A DNA stretch of 64,000 bases from Bailinhaonella thermotolerans (lineage in GTDB: Bacteria > Actinomycetota > Actinomycetes > Streptosporangiales > Streptosporangiaceae): contig NZ_QZEY01000014.1 in NCBI RefSeq assembly GCF_003594875.1, positions 1 through 64,000 on the forward strand. The letters are read 5' to 3'. Positions 40,163 through 48,563 of the stretch are shown in pieces. A model generated the notes under the pieces. It saw only the letters and a list, made by a program, of their open reading frames with translations, searched no databases and was not told the origin of the DNA. Numbering within the stretch: position 1 is the first letter of the stretch; every line of letters begins with the position of its first letter. A program made the translations under genes and the position numbers.

Positions 40163-40999
40163 ATGGCGGCAGAGGAGTTCCCCCCGGCCGGGGTCGACGC
40201 GACCGTGCCGAACGTCGCGCGGGTCTACGACTGTTTCCTGGGCGGGAAGGACAATTTCGCCGTCGACCGGGCGGTGGTCGAGGCGAGCCTGCGGATCGAC
40301 CCCGACACGGCCAAGAACGCGCTGGCCAACCGGGCGTTCCTGGGCCGCGCCGTACGGCACATGGCCGGGCTCGGCATCCGGCAGTTCTTCGACATCGGGT
40401 CCGGCCTGCCCACGCAGAACAACGTCCACCAGATCGCGCAGGCCGTGATCCCGGACGCCCGCGTCGTCTACGTGGACAACGACCCGACGGCGGCCGCGCA
40501 CGGGCACGCGCTGCTGGAGAACGCGGAGACGGTCGCGTTCGTCCACGGGGACATCCGCGACCTCGACGCCCTGCTCGACCACCCCAAGGTCCGCCGCGGC
40601 CTCGACTTCGGCGAGCCGGTCGGGCTGCTGCTGTTCGGGATCCTGCACCACCTGAACGACGACGAGGGGCCGGGCGAGATCGCCGCCCGGCTGCGCGACG
40701 TCCTCGCGCCCGGCAGCCACCTGGCGATCTCCCACTTCCACAACCCGGGCGAGGCCGACCCGGCCGGGGCCGAGGCGGCGCGCACGGCCGAGGCGTTCTT
40801 CGCCGAGCGGTTCCAGACCGGCCGCTTCCGCACCACCGGGGAGATCCGCGCCTACTTCGGCGACTTCGAGCTCCTGGACCCGGGCCTGGTCCCCCTCAAC
40901 GACTGGCGTCCCGACGGCACCGAGCCCGACCTCCCCCCGCGCAACCGTCCCCTCTTCGCCGCCGGCGTGGCCCGCAAGCCCGCCCCGTCCCCCGCCTGA
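40163..40999 (+). CDS. SAV_2177-type (DUF574) SAM-dependent methyltransferase
   Basis: A 278-residue member of the DUF574/SAV_2177 methyltransferase family, expanded in filamentous actinomycetes. Diagnostic segments are PNVARVYDCFLGGKDNFAVDR near the N-terminus, FFDIGSGLPTQNNVHQIAQ (SAM-binding), VVYVDNDPTAAAHG and LLLFGILHHLNDDE. Targets are unknown. It is divergent from the LuxR-type regulator across a 199-bp gap and convergent with the small secreted protein gene. Confidence 0.92.
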   Translation: MAAEEFPPAGVDATVPNVARVYDCFLGGKDNFAVDRAVVEASLRIDPDTAKNALANRAFLGRAVRHMAGLGIRQFFDIGSGLPTQNNVHQIAQAVIPDARVVYVDNDPTAAAHGHALLENAETVAFVHGDIRDLDALLDHPKVRRGLDFGEPVGLLLFGILHHLNDDEGPGEIAARLRDVLAPGSHLAISHFHNPGEADPAGAEAARTAEAFFAERFQTGRFRTTGEIRAYFGDFELLDPGLVPLNDWRPDGTEPDLPPRNRPLFAAGVARKPAPSPA

Positions 41000-41111
41000 C
41001 CCCCGCCCCCCGCCTGACCCCCGTTCCCGCCCGGGTCCGCGCCCGGAAGGCCGCGCGGGCTCCGGGAGGTCGTTCCTCCCGGCGTACGGCCGCGCCCCGG
41101 GCGCACGCGCG

Positions 41112-41148
41112 CGTACGGCTCCGCCCGGCGCGCGGGCGGAGCCGTACG
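41112..41148. terminator. Bidirectional terminator downstream of the DUF574 gene
   Basis: Perfect 16-bp inverted repeat (41112-41127 against 41133-41148) with a 5-nt loop. The stem base contains the CGTACG palindromic core that recurs across the window. Confidence 0.75.
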
Positions 41149-41150
41149 GC

Positions 41151-41204
41151 AAGAGCGGCAAGAGCGGCAAGAGCGGCAAGAGCGGGAAGAGCGGGAAGAG
41201 CGGG
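41151..41204. repeat. 9-bp tandem repeat, six units
   Basis: AAGAGCGGC three times then AAGAGCGGG three times, perfect within each set, directly abutting the stop codon of the small secreted protein gene (41206-41208) on its 3' side. Confidence 0.92.
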
Positions 41205-41205
41205 G

Positions 41206-41580
41206 TCAGCGGCAGGCGCGGCCGCCGGGGACGAGGCGCTCGGTGACCTGGCCCGCGGCGTCGGTGATGGTGACCTTGGCGTAGAAGAGGGAGCCGGGGT
41301 TGCAGGTGCCGCCCGCCCAGGTGCGCCGGGTGGCGGAGTTGTACTGGCCGGGCCCCATCCAGGTGTTCCGGCCGTCGCTCCAGCGCGCCGTGGCCGGGTC
41401 CGCGCCGCCCTCCCAGTACGCCTCGCAGAAGACCATGTAGGTGCTGCCCGCGCTGCAGTACGCGAACGTGACGGCCGGCGCCGAGACGGCCGCCGACGCC
41501 GGGGCGGCCATGACGGTCAGGGCCGCCAGCGCCGTGGCGGCCGCGCCCGCCGAGAGCCCGCGCGCTGTCCTCGGAACCAT
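41206..41580 (-). CDS. Small secreted protein of unknown function
   Basis: A 124-residue exported protein. Residues 1-30 form a Sec-type signal peptide (basic start, Ala/Leu core, cleavage near APASA). The mature ~95 residues contain four cysteines (in AYCSAG, VFCEAYWEGG, GTCNPG and the C-terminal ACR), suggesting two disulfides in a beta-rich domain. I do not recognise a named family. The ATG at 41580 has AAGGGAG ~5 nt upstream; an ATG at 41595 is possible. A 9-bp tandem repeat begins right after its stop. Confidence 0.75.
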   Translation of the reverse strand: MVPRTARGLSAGAAATALAALTVMAAPASAAVSAPAVTFAYCSAGSTYMVFCEAYWEGGADPATARWSDGRNTWMGPGQYNSATRRTWAGGTCNPGSLFYAKVTITDAAGQVTERLVPGGRACR

Positions 41581-41826
41581 GCGATCTCCCTTCATCGGGG
41601 ACGCCCGGCGGCGCGCCGGGCGCGGGCGCATCGTATGGGCGGGACCAGGCCGGGTCCACGGCCCTGTCCCGGGTCGGCCACGGCCGGAAAGGGCGGGCCG
41701 GGCCGTACGGCGGCGCGGGTGTGTGCGGAGCGCCCAGCGGGGGCCGGCCGGCTGGGCGGCGCGCACACGGGGAGCGCGGGGGCAGGTGCGTAGCTTCGGG
41801 GCGTTGCTCGCCTGGAAGGGGTGGCT

Positions 41827-43866
41827 ATGTCGTACCGGGTCGCCATGGACATCGGGGGGACCTTCACGGATGTCGTCTGCTACGACGAGGAGACCGGGGG
41901 GTTCCGGGCGGCCAAGGCGCCGACGACCCCCGGGGACCTCGCCGGGGGCGTCTTCGAGGGGCTGTCGCGGGTGGTGGAGGACGCGGGGGAGATCGCGTTC
42001 TTCGTGCACGGGACCACGCAGGGGCTGAACGCGCTGCTGGAGCGCAAGGGCGCGCGGGTGCTGCTGGTGACCTCCCAGGGGATGCGCGACGTCTACCACA
42101 TCGCGCGCGGGAACCGGGACCGCATGTTCGACCTGCGCTACCGCAAGCCCGCCCCGCTGGTGCCGCGCAGCGACACCGTCGAGGTGGGCGGGCGGCTGGA
42201 CTACCGGGGGGCCGAGCTGCGCCCGCTCGACGAGGACGCGGTGCGCGGGGCCGCCCGCAGGGCCCGCGAGGGCGGGTACGACGCGGTCGCCGTCAGCCTC
42301 CTGTTCAGCTACGCGAACCCCGCCCACGAGCTGCGCGCGGGGGAGATCCTGGCGGAGGAGCTGGGGGACACCCTGGTCGTGCTCTCCCACCAGGTCGCCC
42401 GCGAGTGGCGGGAGTACGAACGCACCAGCTCGGCCGTCCTGGAGGCGTACACCGGCCCGGTGGTGCGGCGGTACCTCAACCGCATCGAGGGCCGCTTCGC
42501 CGAGCGCGGCCTGACGGTGCCCGTGCACGTGATGCAGTCCTCCGGCGGCATGGTCAACGCCTCGTACGCCCGGGAGAGGCCGCTCCAGACGCTGCTGTCC
42601 GGGCCGGTCGGCGGCACGATGGGCGGGGTCGCGCTGACCCGGCTCCTCGGCCGTGGCAACGCGATCTGCGTGGACATGGGCGGGACCTCGTTCGACGTGT
42701 CCCTGGTGATCGGCGGCGAGCCGGACGTGTCCGCCGAGGCCCGGGTGGAGGGCTTCCCGGTGCTGATGCCGATCGTCAACCTGCACACCATCGGCGCCGG
42801 CGGGGGCTCCCTGGCGTACGCCGAGGCGGGCGGGCTGCGGGTCGGCCCGGAATCGGCCGGCGCGGTGCCGGGACCGGCCTGCTACGGCCGGGGCGGGACG
42901 CGGGCGACGGTGACCGACGCGAACGCCGTGCTCGGCCGGGTGGACCCGGACTGGTTCGCCGGCGGCACGATGACGCTGGACGTGGAGGCGGCCCGCGCCG
43001 CCGTCGGGCGCCTGGCGGACGAGCTGGGGCTGGGCGCCGCCGAGCTGGCCGAGGGCGTGTGCGACGTGGCCAACGCCAAGATGGCCCAGGCCATCCGCAC
43101 GCTGACCGTCGAGCACGGGATCGAGCCGCGCGAGTTCGCCCTGGTCGCCTTCGGCGGGGCCGGGCCGATGCACGCGGTGTTCATCGCCCGCGAGCTGGGC
43201 GTGGAGGAGGTCATCGTGCCGCGGTTCCCCGGCGCGTTCTCCGCCTGGGGGATGCTGGAGGCCGAGGTGCGCCGCGACGTCACCCGCCCCTTCTTCCGGC
43301 CGCAGGAGGAGCTGGACGGCGGCGAGATGGCCGCGACGCTGCGGGCGATGGAGGCCGAGGCGCTGGAGGCGCTGGCCGGGCAGGGCGTTCCGGAGGGCCG
43401 CCGCCGCGCGGTCCACGCGGTGGACATGCGCTACGAGGGCCAGGACTACACCCTCACCGTGCCGCTGGACGGCGCCGCGGAGCCGGACGATCCGGGCTTC
43501 CTCACGGCGGTGGCCGCGCGGTTCGCCGCCGCGCACGAGCGGAGGTACGGCCACGCGACCCCGGAGGCCCCGGTGGAGTTCGTCACCCTGCGCACCACGG
43601 GGCTCGGCGAGTTCCCGCGCGCGGCGGCGGGCGGGGCGGACGCCGTACGGCACGAGCCGGCCCCGGCCGTGCGCAAGACGGTCGTCTTCGACGGGCGCGA
43701 GCACGAGACGCCGGTGCTGCGCCGCGAGTCGATGGCGCCCGGCACGATGACCGCGGGCCCCGCGGTGATCGTGGAGGACACGGCGACGACGGTGGTGCCG
43801 CCGGGGTGCACGGCGCGCATCGACGAGCACGGACTGCTGGTGATCAAGGTGGGAGGCCAGAAGTGA
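41827..43866 (+). CDS. hyuA: Hydantoinase/oxoprolinase subunit A
   Basis: A 679-residue ATP-dependent hydantoinase A (N-methylhydantoinase/5-oxoprolinase family). N-terminal ASKHA phosphate loop MDIGGTFTDVV, the FVHGTTQGLNALLE segment, central GGTSFDVSLVIGGEP and FGGAGPMHA motif are typical. It phosphorylates a cyclic amide for ring opening together with subunit B. The ATG at 41827 follows GGAAGGGG (41814-41821); a GTG at 41821 is in frame. The stop overlaps the hyuB GTG by 4 nt. Confidence 0.92.
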   Translation: MSYRVAMDIGGTFTDVVCYDEETGGFRAAKAPTTPGDLAGGVFEGLSRVVEDAGEIAFFVHGTTQGLNALLERKGARVLLVTSQGMRDVYHIARGNRDRMFDLRYRKPAPLVPRSDTVEVGGRLDYRGAELRPLDEDAVRGAARRAREGGYDAVAVSLLFSYANPAHELRAGEILAEELGDTLVVLSHQVAREWREYERTSSAVLEAYTGPVVRRYLNRIEGRFAERGLTVPVHVMQSSGGMVNASYARERPLQTLLSGPVGGTMGGVALTRLLGRGNAICVDMGGTSFDVSLVIGGEPDVSAEARVEGFPVLMPIVNLHTIGAGGGSLAYAEAGGLRVGPESAGAVPGPACYGRGGTRATVTDANAVLGRVDPDWFAGGTMTLDVEAARAAVGRLADELGLGAAELAEGVCDVANAKMAQAIRTLTVEHGIEPREFALVAFGGAGPMHAVFIARELGVEEVIVPRFPGAFSAWGMLEAEVRRDVTRPFFRPQEELDGGEMAATLRAMEAEALEALAGQGVPEGRRRAVHAVDMRYEGQDYTLTVPLDGAAEPDDPGFLTAVAARFAAAHERRYGHATPEAPVEFVTLRTTGLGEFPRAAAGGADAVRHEPAPAVRKTVVFDGREHETPVLRRESMAPGTMTAGPAVIVEDTATTVVPPGCTARIDEHGLLVIKVGGQK

Positions 43867-45491
43867 TCGACCCGGTGACGACGGAGATCATCCGCTGCGC
43901 CCTGCTCCAGGCCGCCGAGGACATGAACACGACGCTGATCCGCTCGTCCTACACGCCCGTGATCTACGAGGCGAAGGACTGCGCGGTCGCGCTGCTGGAC
44001 CGGGACCACAACGTGCTCGGCCAGTCCTCCGGGCTGCCGATCTTCCTGGGGAACCTGGAGGAGTGCACCCGCGCCACCGAGCGCATGCACGGCCGCGGGG
44101 TGTGGGAGCCCGGCGACGTGTGGGTGCTCAACGACTCCTACATCGGCGGCACGCACCTCAACGACGTCACGGTCTACGCCCCGATCTTCGTCGGCGGCGA
44201 GCTGGTGGGCTTCGCCGCGTCGCGGGCGCACTGGCTGGACGTGGGCGCCAAGGACCCGGGCGGGTCCATGGACTCCACCACGATCTACCAGGAGGGCCTG
44301 CGGCTCGGCCCGGTCCGGATCTACCGGGCGGGCGAGCCGGACCCGGCGATGATCGAGGTCATCTCGCGCAACGTCCGCTTCCCGCACCCCACCCTCGGCG
44401 ACATGCGCGCCCAGGTGGCGTGCGCGCGGATGGGCGAGCGGCGGTTCGCCGAGATCATCGAGCGGTGGGGCCTGGACACGGTCCACGCCGCGCGCGACGA
44501 GATCTTCGCGCAGACCGAGCGGCTGGAGCGCGAGCAGATCGCCGCCATCCCCGACGGGGTCTACACCGCCTCGGGCATGCTCGACAACGACGGGATCGAC
44601 CTGGCGACGCCGCTGCCGGTGACGGTCCGGGTCGAGGTGCGCGGCGACCGGATGACCATCGACCTGACCGACTGCGCCGACCAGGCCACCGGCCCGGTCA
44701 ACTGCGGCGCGGCCCAGGCCGTCGCCGCGTGCCGCGTCGGCTACAAGCTCCTGGTCAGCGGGGACGTCCCGCTGAACGGCGGCTCGTTCGCCCCGCTGGA
44801 GGTGGTCACCCGCGAGGGCTCCATGCTCGCCGCGGTCGAGCCCGCCGCCTGCCAGTACTACTACTCCCACCTCGGCCTGGTCATCGACCTCGTGGTGCGG
44901 GCCCTGGCCCCGGCCATGCCCGGCCGGGTGGCCGCGGCCAGCTACGGCGACTCCATGATCGTGCAGCTCACCGGGCTCGACCCGCGCACCGGCAGGCTGT
45001 TCGTCTCCCAGGAGGCCACGGTCGGCGGCTGGGGCGCGTTCGAGGGCGGTGACGGCGAGTCCTGCCTGATCAACAACGTCAACGGGTCCCTGCGCGACAT
45101 GCCCGTCGAGGTGCTGGAGACGCTGTTCCCCGTCCGCGTCACCGAGTACGCCGTACGGCCGGGCTCGGGCGGCGCGGGCCGCTGGCGGGGCGGCGCCGGG
45201 GTGGTCCGCGAGTACGAGTTCCAGGCCGACAGCTCCCTGTCCCTGTGGTTCGAGCGCTCCGTGACCCCCGCCTGGGGCCTGTTCGGCGGCGCGGACGGCG
45301 CCCCGCCCCGCGTCGTCCTCAACCCCGGCCGCCCGGACGAGCGCGAGGTCCTCAAGGCCAACGCCATCCCGGTGCGGCCCGGCGACGTCCTGCGCTGCGA
45401 GAGCGGCGGTGGCGGCGGCTACGGCGACCCGGCGGGCCGCGACCCCGCCGCGATCGAGCACGATCTCCGCGAGGGCCTGGTCACCTCCTGA
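43863..45491 (+). CDS. hyuB: Hydantoinase/oxoprolinase subunit B
   Basis: A 542-residue hydantoinase B subunit. Family motifs: DPVTTEIIRCAL, IRSSYTPVIYEAKDCAVAL, GDVWVLNDSYIGGTHLND, the RAHWLDVG segment and GGWGAFEGGDGES, and the C-terminal GGGGGYGDP. It works with HyuA in ATP-dependent cleavage of a cyclic imide or lactam; substrate is unknown. GTG start coupled to hyuA. A 20-bp hairpin follows 24 bp after the stop. Confidence 0.92.
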   Translation: MIDPVTTEIIRCALLQAAEDMNTTLIRSSYTPVIYEAKDCAVALLDRDHNVLGQSSGLPIFLGNLEECTRATERMHGRGVWEPGDVWVLNDSYIGGTHLNDVTVYAPIFVGGELVGFAASRAHWLDVGAKDPGGSMDSTTIYQEGLRLGPVRIYRAGEPDPAMIEVISRNVRFPHPTLGDMRAQVACARMGERRFAEIIERWGLDTVHAARDEIFAQTERLEREQIAAIPDGVYTASGMLDNDGIDLATPLPVTVRVEVRGDRMTIDLTDCADQATGPVNCGAAQAVAACRVGYKLLVSGDVPLNGGSFAPLEVVTREGSMLAAVEPAACQYYYSHLGLVIDLVVRALAPAMPGRVAAASYGDSMIVQLTGLDPRTGRLFVSQEATVGGWGAFEGGDGESCLINNVNGSLRDMPVEVLETLFPVRVTEYAVRPGSGGAGRWRGGAGVVREYEFQADSSLSLWFERSVTPAWGLFGGADGAPPRVVLNPGRPDEREVLKANAIPVRPGDVLRCESGGGGGYGDPAGRDPAAIEHDLREGLVTS

Positions 45492-45515
45492 CCCGGCTCG
45501 CCCGGAACCGTCCCC

Positions 45516-45558
45516 GCGCCGATCACGCGGGCACGACCCGTGCCCGCGTGATCGGCGC
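45516..45558. terminator. Long bidirectional terminator between hydantoinase operons
   Basis: Perfect 20-bp inverted repeat (45516-45535 against 45539-45558) with a 3-nt loop, between convergent operons; among the longest stems in the window. Confidence 0.85.
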
Positions 45559-45559
45559 C

Positions 45560-45623
45560 CTTTCGTGCCCGGGCCAGGACCCTTTCGTGCCCGGGCCAGG
45601 ACCTCTCGTGCCCGGGCTAGGAG
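45560..45623. repeat. ~22-bp direct repeat, three units
   Basis: Three copies of a TTTCGTGCCCGGGCCAGGAC-like unit (45560-45580, 45581-45602, 45603-45623, the last diverged), right after the long hairpin. The third copy overlaps the stop codon of the SnoaL-like gene. Confidence 0.8.
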
Positions 45624-46027
45624 CTCCAGACGTCCTCGTGCAGGTGGACGATCAGCCACTCGCGCCCGAAGCGGCGCAGGACCGCCGTGGTGCGGTCGAT
45701 CTCGGGCGGGGGCACCGTGCCGTCCTCGCGCGGCAGCATGTCCACCCGCAGCAGGTAGGACGCCACCGCCGTGTCGCCCCACACGCGCACGACCTCGTCG
45801 TACGCCGTCAGGCCGGCCTCGCCCGAGGACGGCGGGCGGGCGGCGCGCACCCGGTCCAGGTCCGCCCGGCCCTCGATCAGGGCGGGGACCACGGAGTCCC
45901 AGATGGTGGCCTCCGGGTGCAGGCGGCGGTCGATCTCCGCCCGGTCTCCCGCCACGTAGGCGTCGTACATCCCGGTGATCACCGACCAGACGGCCGCCGT
46001 GTCCCCGGTCTCGTCCAGGACCGTCAC
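45617..46027 (-). CDS. SnoaL/NTF2-like protein
   Basis: A 136-residue protein with the NTF2-like alpha+beta cone pattern: helical VWSVITGMYDAYVAGDRAEIDRRL split into a helix and DxxRRLHPEATIWDS, then beta strands ending in REWLIVHLHEDVW. SnoaL-like or AtzH-like domains of this size are common beside amidohydrolase genes. No catalytic residues can be assigned. GTG start overlaps the upstream PucR stop (GTGA), making it the last of five coupled genes. Confidence 0.75.
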   Translation of the reverse strand: MTVLDETGDTAAVWSVITGMYDAYVAGDRAEIDRRLHPEATIWDSVVPALIEGRADLDRVRAARPPSSGEAGLTAYDEVVRVWGDTAVASYLLRVDMLPREDGTVPPPEIDRTTAVLRRFGREWLIVHLHEDVWSS

Positions 46028-47466
46028 TGTCCTCGTTCCTCTCTCAGCACGCGGCAGGCCAGGTGCAGCGCCAGCCGCTGGGCGGGTTCCTCCAGGTCGA
46101 AGCCGAGCGCGCGCACCCGGTCCAGGCGGGCGGCCACCGTGTTGCGGTGCACCCCCAGCCGCTCGGCCGCCGCCGTCGGCGACCCCGTGTCCAGCACGGC
46201 CGCCAGGGTGGCGATGAGCACCCCGTCGCGGTCGGCCGCCAGCAGCGGGGCCAGCACCGCGCGGGCCGGGGCGGCCAGGGTGTCCACCGGCAGCGCCGCC
46301 AGGAGCTGGGCGGGGCCCACCTCGTCGGCGCGCACCAGCGTCCCCGCGGACCCGGCCACCACCGACGCCGCCCGCGCGTCCGCCAGCGCGCCGCCCAGCC
46401 CGGCCACCCCGTCGGCCACCCCGCTCAGCCCCGCCGAGCAGGGCGCGGGCAGCCGCCCGGGCAGCGCCCGCAGCGCCGCGTCCAGCCCGGGGTCCGGCGG
46501 GCACCACCCGGCCCAGCCGTCCTCGTGCCGCACCAGCGGCCGGTCGAACGAGGCGGCCACCCCCGGCGTGTGCCGCGCCAGGTCCTCCGGCGCCAGCGGC
46601 GGCACGGGCCGCAGCACGTACGCCACCAGCGGGCCGTGCACCGCCCAGCCCAGCGCCGCCGCGTCGCGCAGCGCCCCCTCGTCGCCCGGGTCGCGCAGCA
46701 GCCGGTCCAGCAGCGCCGACCCGAACGCGGCCTCGCGCGCCGCCGCCAGCCGGGCCCGCGCGGCCCACGCCGTCAGCGGCGCGACGGCCAGCTCCAGCAC
46801 CGCCGCCACCACGGCCGGCCAGCCCGGCGAGCGCGGGGGGCCGGCCGCGCGCAGCCGCGCCAGCTCCTCCCCGCCCGGCCCGGGCACCGCGACCTCGGCC
46901 AGCGGCGGCCCCGCCAGCCCGGCCCGGCTGCCGGCCAGCACCGTCCCGGCCGCGTCCACGAGCGCCACCGACGCCCCCGCCAGCTCCGCGTTCAGGACCC
47001 CGACCACGCGCCGCGCCGACGTGCCCGCCCGCGCCAGCTCCTGGGCGCACCGCGCCACGAGCTGGGTCCTGGCGGCCGCCGGGCGGGCCGCGGCGGTCGC
47101 GATCCGCACCGCCGTGATCAGCGGGTCCTCCGACACCACGAGCAGCGGCACGCCCAGCCGTACGGCCAGCGACCCGGTCGAGTCCGCGCTCACCGCCGCG
47201 GCCGGGGCCACCACGCACGCCGCCGCCTGCTCCCAGGCCCGCCGCAGCGCCATCTCCACGGCCCAGCCGCCCTCGGCCGCCGCCCCGGTCAGCACCACCG
47301 CCGTGTGCGGCGTGATCGACGCCAGCACCTCCAGCCGGTCGGCGATCCGCACGTCCCGCACCTCGCCGCCGCCGTCCCGGGGGCCCAGCAGCACCGCCTC
47401 GCCCAGCGGGCCGCCGTGCACCAGCTCGGCGACCGTGATCGCCGACTCCCACCCCGCCGCGCTCAT
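46024..47466 (-). CDS. PucR family transcriptional regulator
   Basis: A 480-residue regulator with an N-terminal purine-catabolism-type domain (TVAELVHGGPL...VRIADRLEVLASITPHTAVVL), a GAF-like middle and the C-terminal PucR helix-turn-helix (LIATLAAVLDTG, TAAAERLGVHRNTVAARLDR). PucR relatives sense purine or ureide metabolites. Its place in an operon with DUF917 and HyuA-like genes fits control of cyclic ureide or hydantoin use. Coupled to both neighbours by 4-nt overlaps. Confidence 0.88.
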   Translation of the reverse strand: MSAAGWESAITVAELVHGGPLGEAVLLGPRDGGGEVRDVRIADRLEVLASITPHTAVVLTGAAAEGGWAVEMALRRAWEQAAACVVAPAAAVSADSTGSLAVRLGVPLLVVSEDPLITAVRIATAAARPAAARTQLVARCAQELARAGTSARRVVGVLNAELAGASVALVDAAGTVLAGSRAGLAGPPLAEVAVPGPGGEELARLRAAGPPRSPGWPAVVAAVLELAVAPLTAWAARARLAAAREAAFGSALLDRLLRDPGDEGALRDAAALGWAVHGPLVAYVLRPVPPLAPEDLARHTPGVAASFDRPLVRHEDGWAGWCPPDPGLDAALRALPGRLPAPCSAGLSGVADGVAGLGGALADARAASVVAGSAGTLVRADEVGPAQLLAALPVDTLAAPARAVLAPLLAADRDGVLIATLAAVLDTGSPTAAAERLGVHRNTVAARLDRVRALGFDLEEPAQRLALHLACRVLREERGQ

Positions 47467-48563
47467 CCCGGCACCCCCAGCCCGAAGACCTGCGGGCCCC
47501 CCAGCGCGCGGCCCGCCCCGGTGTGCCAGGCGGGCGCCGCCCGGAGCACCACGACCTCCACGTCCATCCCGGCCGCGGCCCGGTCCACGTCCACCACGGT
47601 GCCGTCGGCCGTCGAGATGAGGCAGATCTGGTCCGGCGCCGTCGCCGCGACCGCGCCGTCCGCCAGCGCCATCAGGATCTCGTTGTAGGCCTCCAGCCGG
47701 ATCAGCCGCGCCAGGCCCCCGTGCTCCCGCACCAGGATGCTCGCCGGGCGCGACGGCAGCCGCCGCCCCGGCCCCGGCTCGGGCCCCTGCTCCACCGCCG
47801 TGACCCGGCCCGAGCACAGCACGCGCACGCCGTACGGCGCGGCCACGGCGCGCGGCGCCCCCGGCCGGCCCGCCGCCACCAGCCGCGACACCGACCCCGG
47901 CACCAGCGACTCGGCCAGTTTCCCGGCCCGCGCCGGGTAGCACGCGGCCACCACCCAGCCCCCCGCCGCCAGCACCAGCGGCCGCACCAGCTCCTCGACC
48001 CGCTGCGCCGCGCTGTCGACCACCACGACGTCGCCCAGCGGCCCGGCGAGCGCCAGCGGCGCGGGCGTCACCCCGCCCAGCGCGAAGGTCGTCTGCTCCA
48101 GCAGCGGGAACACCCGCCCCGTGCCGTCCCCGTCCACCAGCGGCACCCCCAGCGAGGCGGCGGCGACCAGCGGCAGCAGCGCGTTCTCGGCGGCGGTGTT
48201 CAGCGGGACCACCGCGGCGATCCGCTCCCCGAGCCGCCCCTCAAGCGCCCGCACCGCCCGGACCGGCTCGTCCCCGCCGGGCAGGTACTCCCCGAACGCC
48301 GTCGTCGAGCCCACCAGGCTCACCGCCGCCACCATCGCGTCCGGCGGCAGCTCCCCGGCGTCCACCAGCGGCACCGGCCCGTTCGCCGTCAGCAGCCCGC
48401 GCGCCCACTCGCGCGCCGCCCGGAACGAGGAGTCGGCCGCCCCGGGCGCGAACACGCGCGACCCCGCCGCCAGGAAGCCCAGCTCCCCGGCCCCGACCGC
48501 GTTCGCGCGCGCGGCGTCCCCCGCGCGGTCCCTCGGGTCGTCTTCCACACCGCCCCCGGTCAT
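47463..48563 (-). CDS. DUF917 (S-methyl thiohydantoin desulfurase-like) protein
   Basis: A 366-residue member of the DUF917 family, whose Pfam domains are now named after S-methyl thiohydantoin desulfurase. The N-terminal region (GELGFLAAGSRVF, PVPLVDAGELPPDAMVAAV, VGSTTAFGE, LNTAAENALLPLVAAASLG, PLVDGDGTGRVFP) and the C-terminal region with DQICLISTADGT support this. The usual glycine-rich GTGGGG-type motif is replaced by LAAGSRVF, so activity may differ. Overlaps the HyuA-like gene (ATGA) and PucR gene (ATGA). Confidence 0.8.
   Translation of the reverse strand: MTGGGVEDDPRDRAGDAARANAVGAGELGFLAAGSRVFAPGAADSSFRAAREWARGLLTANGPVPLVDAGELPPDAMVAAVSLVGSTTAFGEYLPGGDEPVRAVRALEGRLGERIAAVVPLNTAAENALLPLVAAASLGVPLVDGDGTGRVFPLLEQTTFALGGVTPAPLALAGPLGDVVVVDSAAQRVEELVRPLVLAAGGWVVAACYPARAGKLAESLVPGSVSRLVAAGRPGAPRAVAAPYGVRVLCSGRVTAVEQGPEPGPGRRLPSRPASILVREHGGLARLIRLEAYNEILMALADGAVAATAPDQICLISTADGTVVDVDRAAAGMDVEVVVLRAAPAWHTGAGRALGGPQVFGLGVPG

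Noticed and set aside
41151-41204. Short repeat array as CRISPR
   Set aside because: Units are 9 bp with no spacers and no cas genes are nearby.
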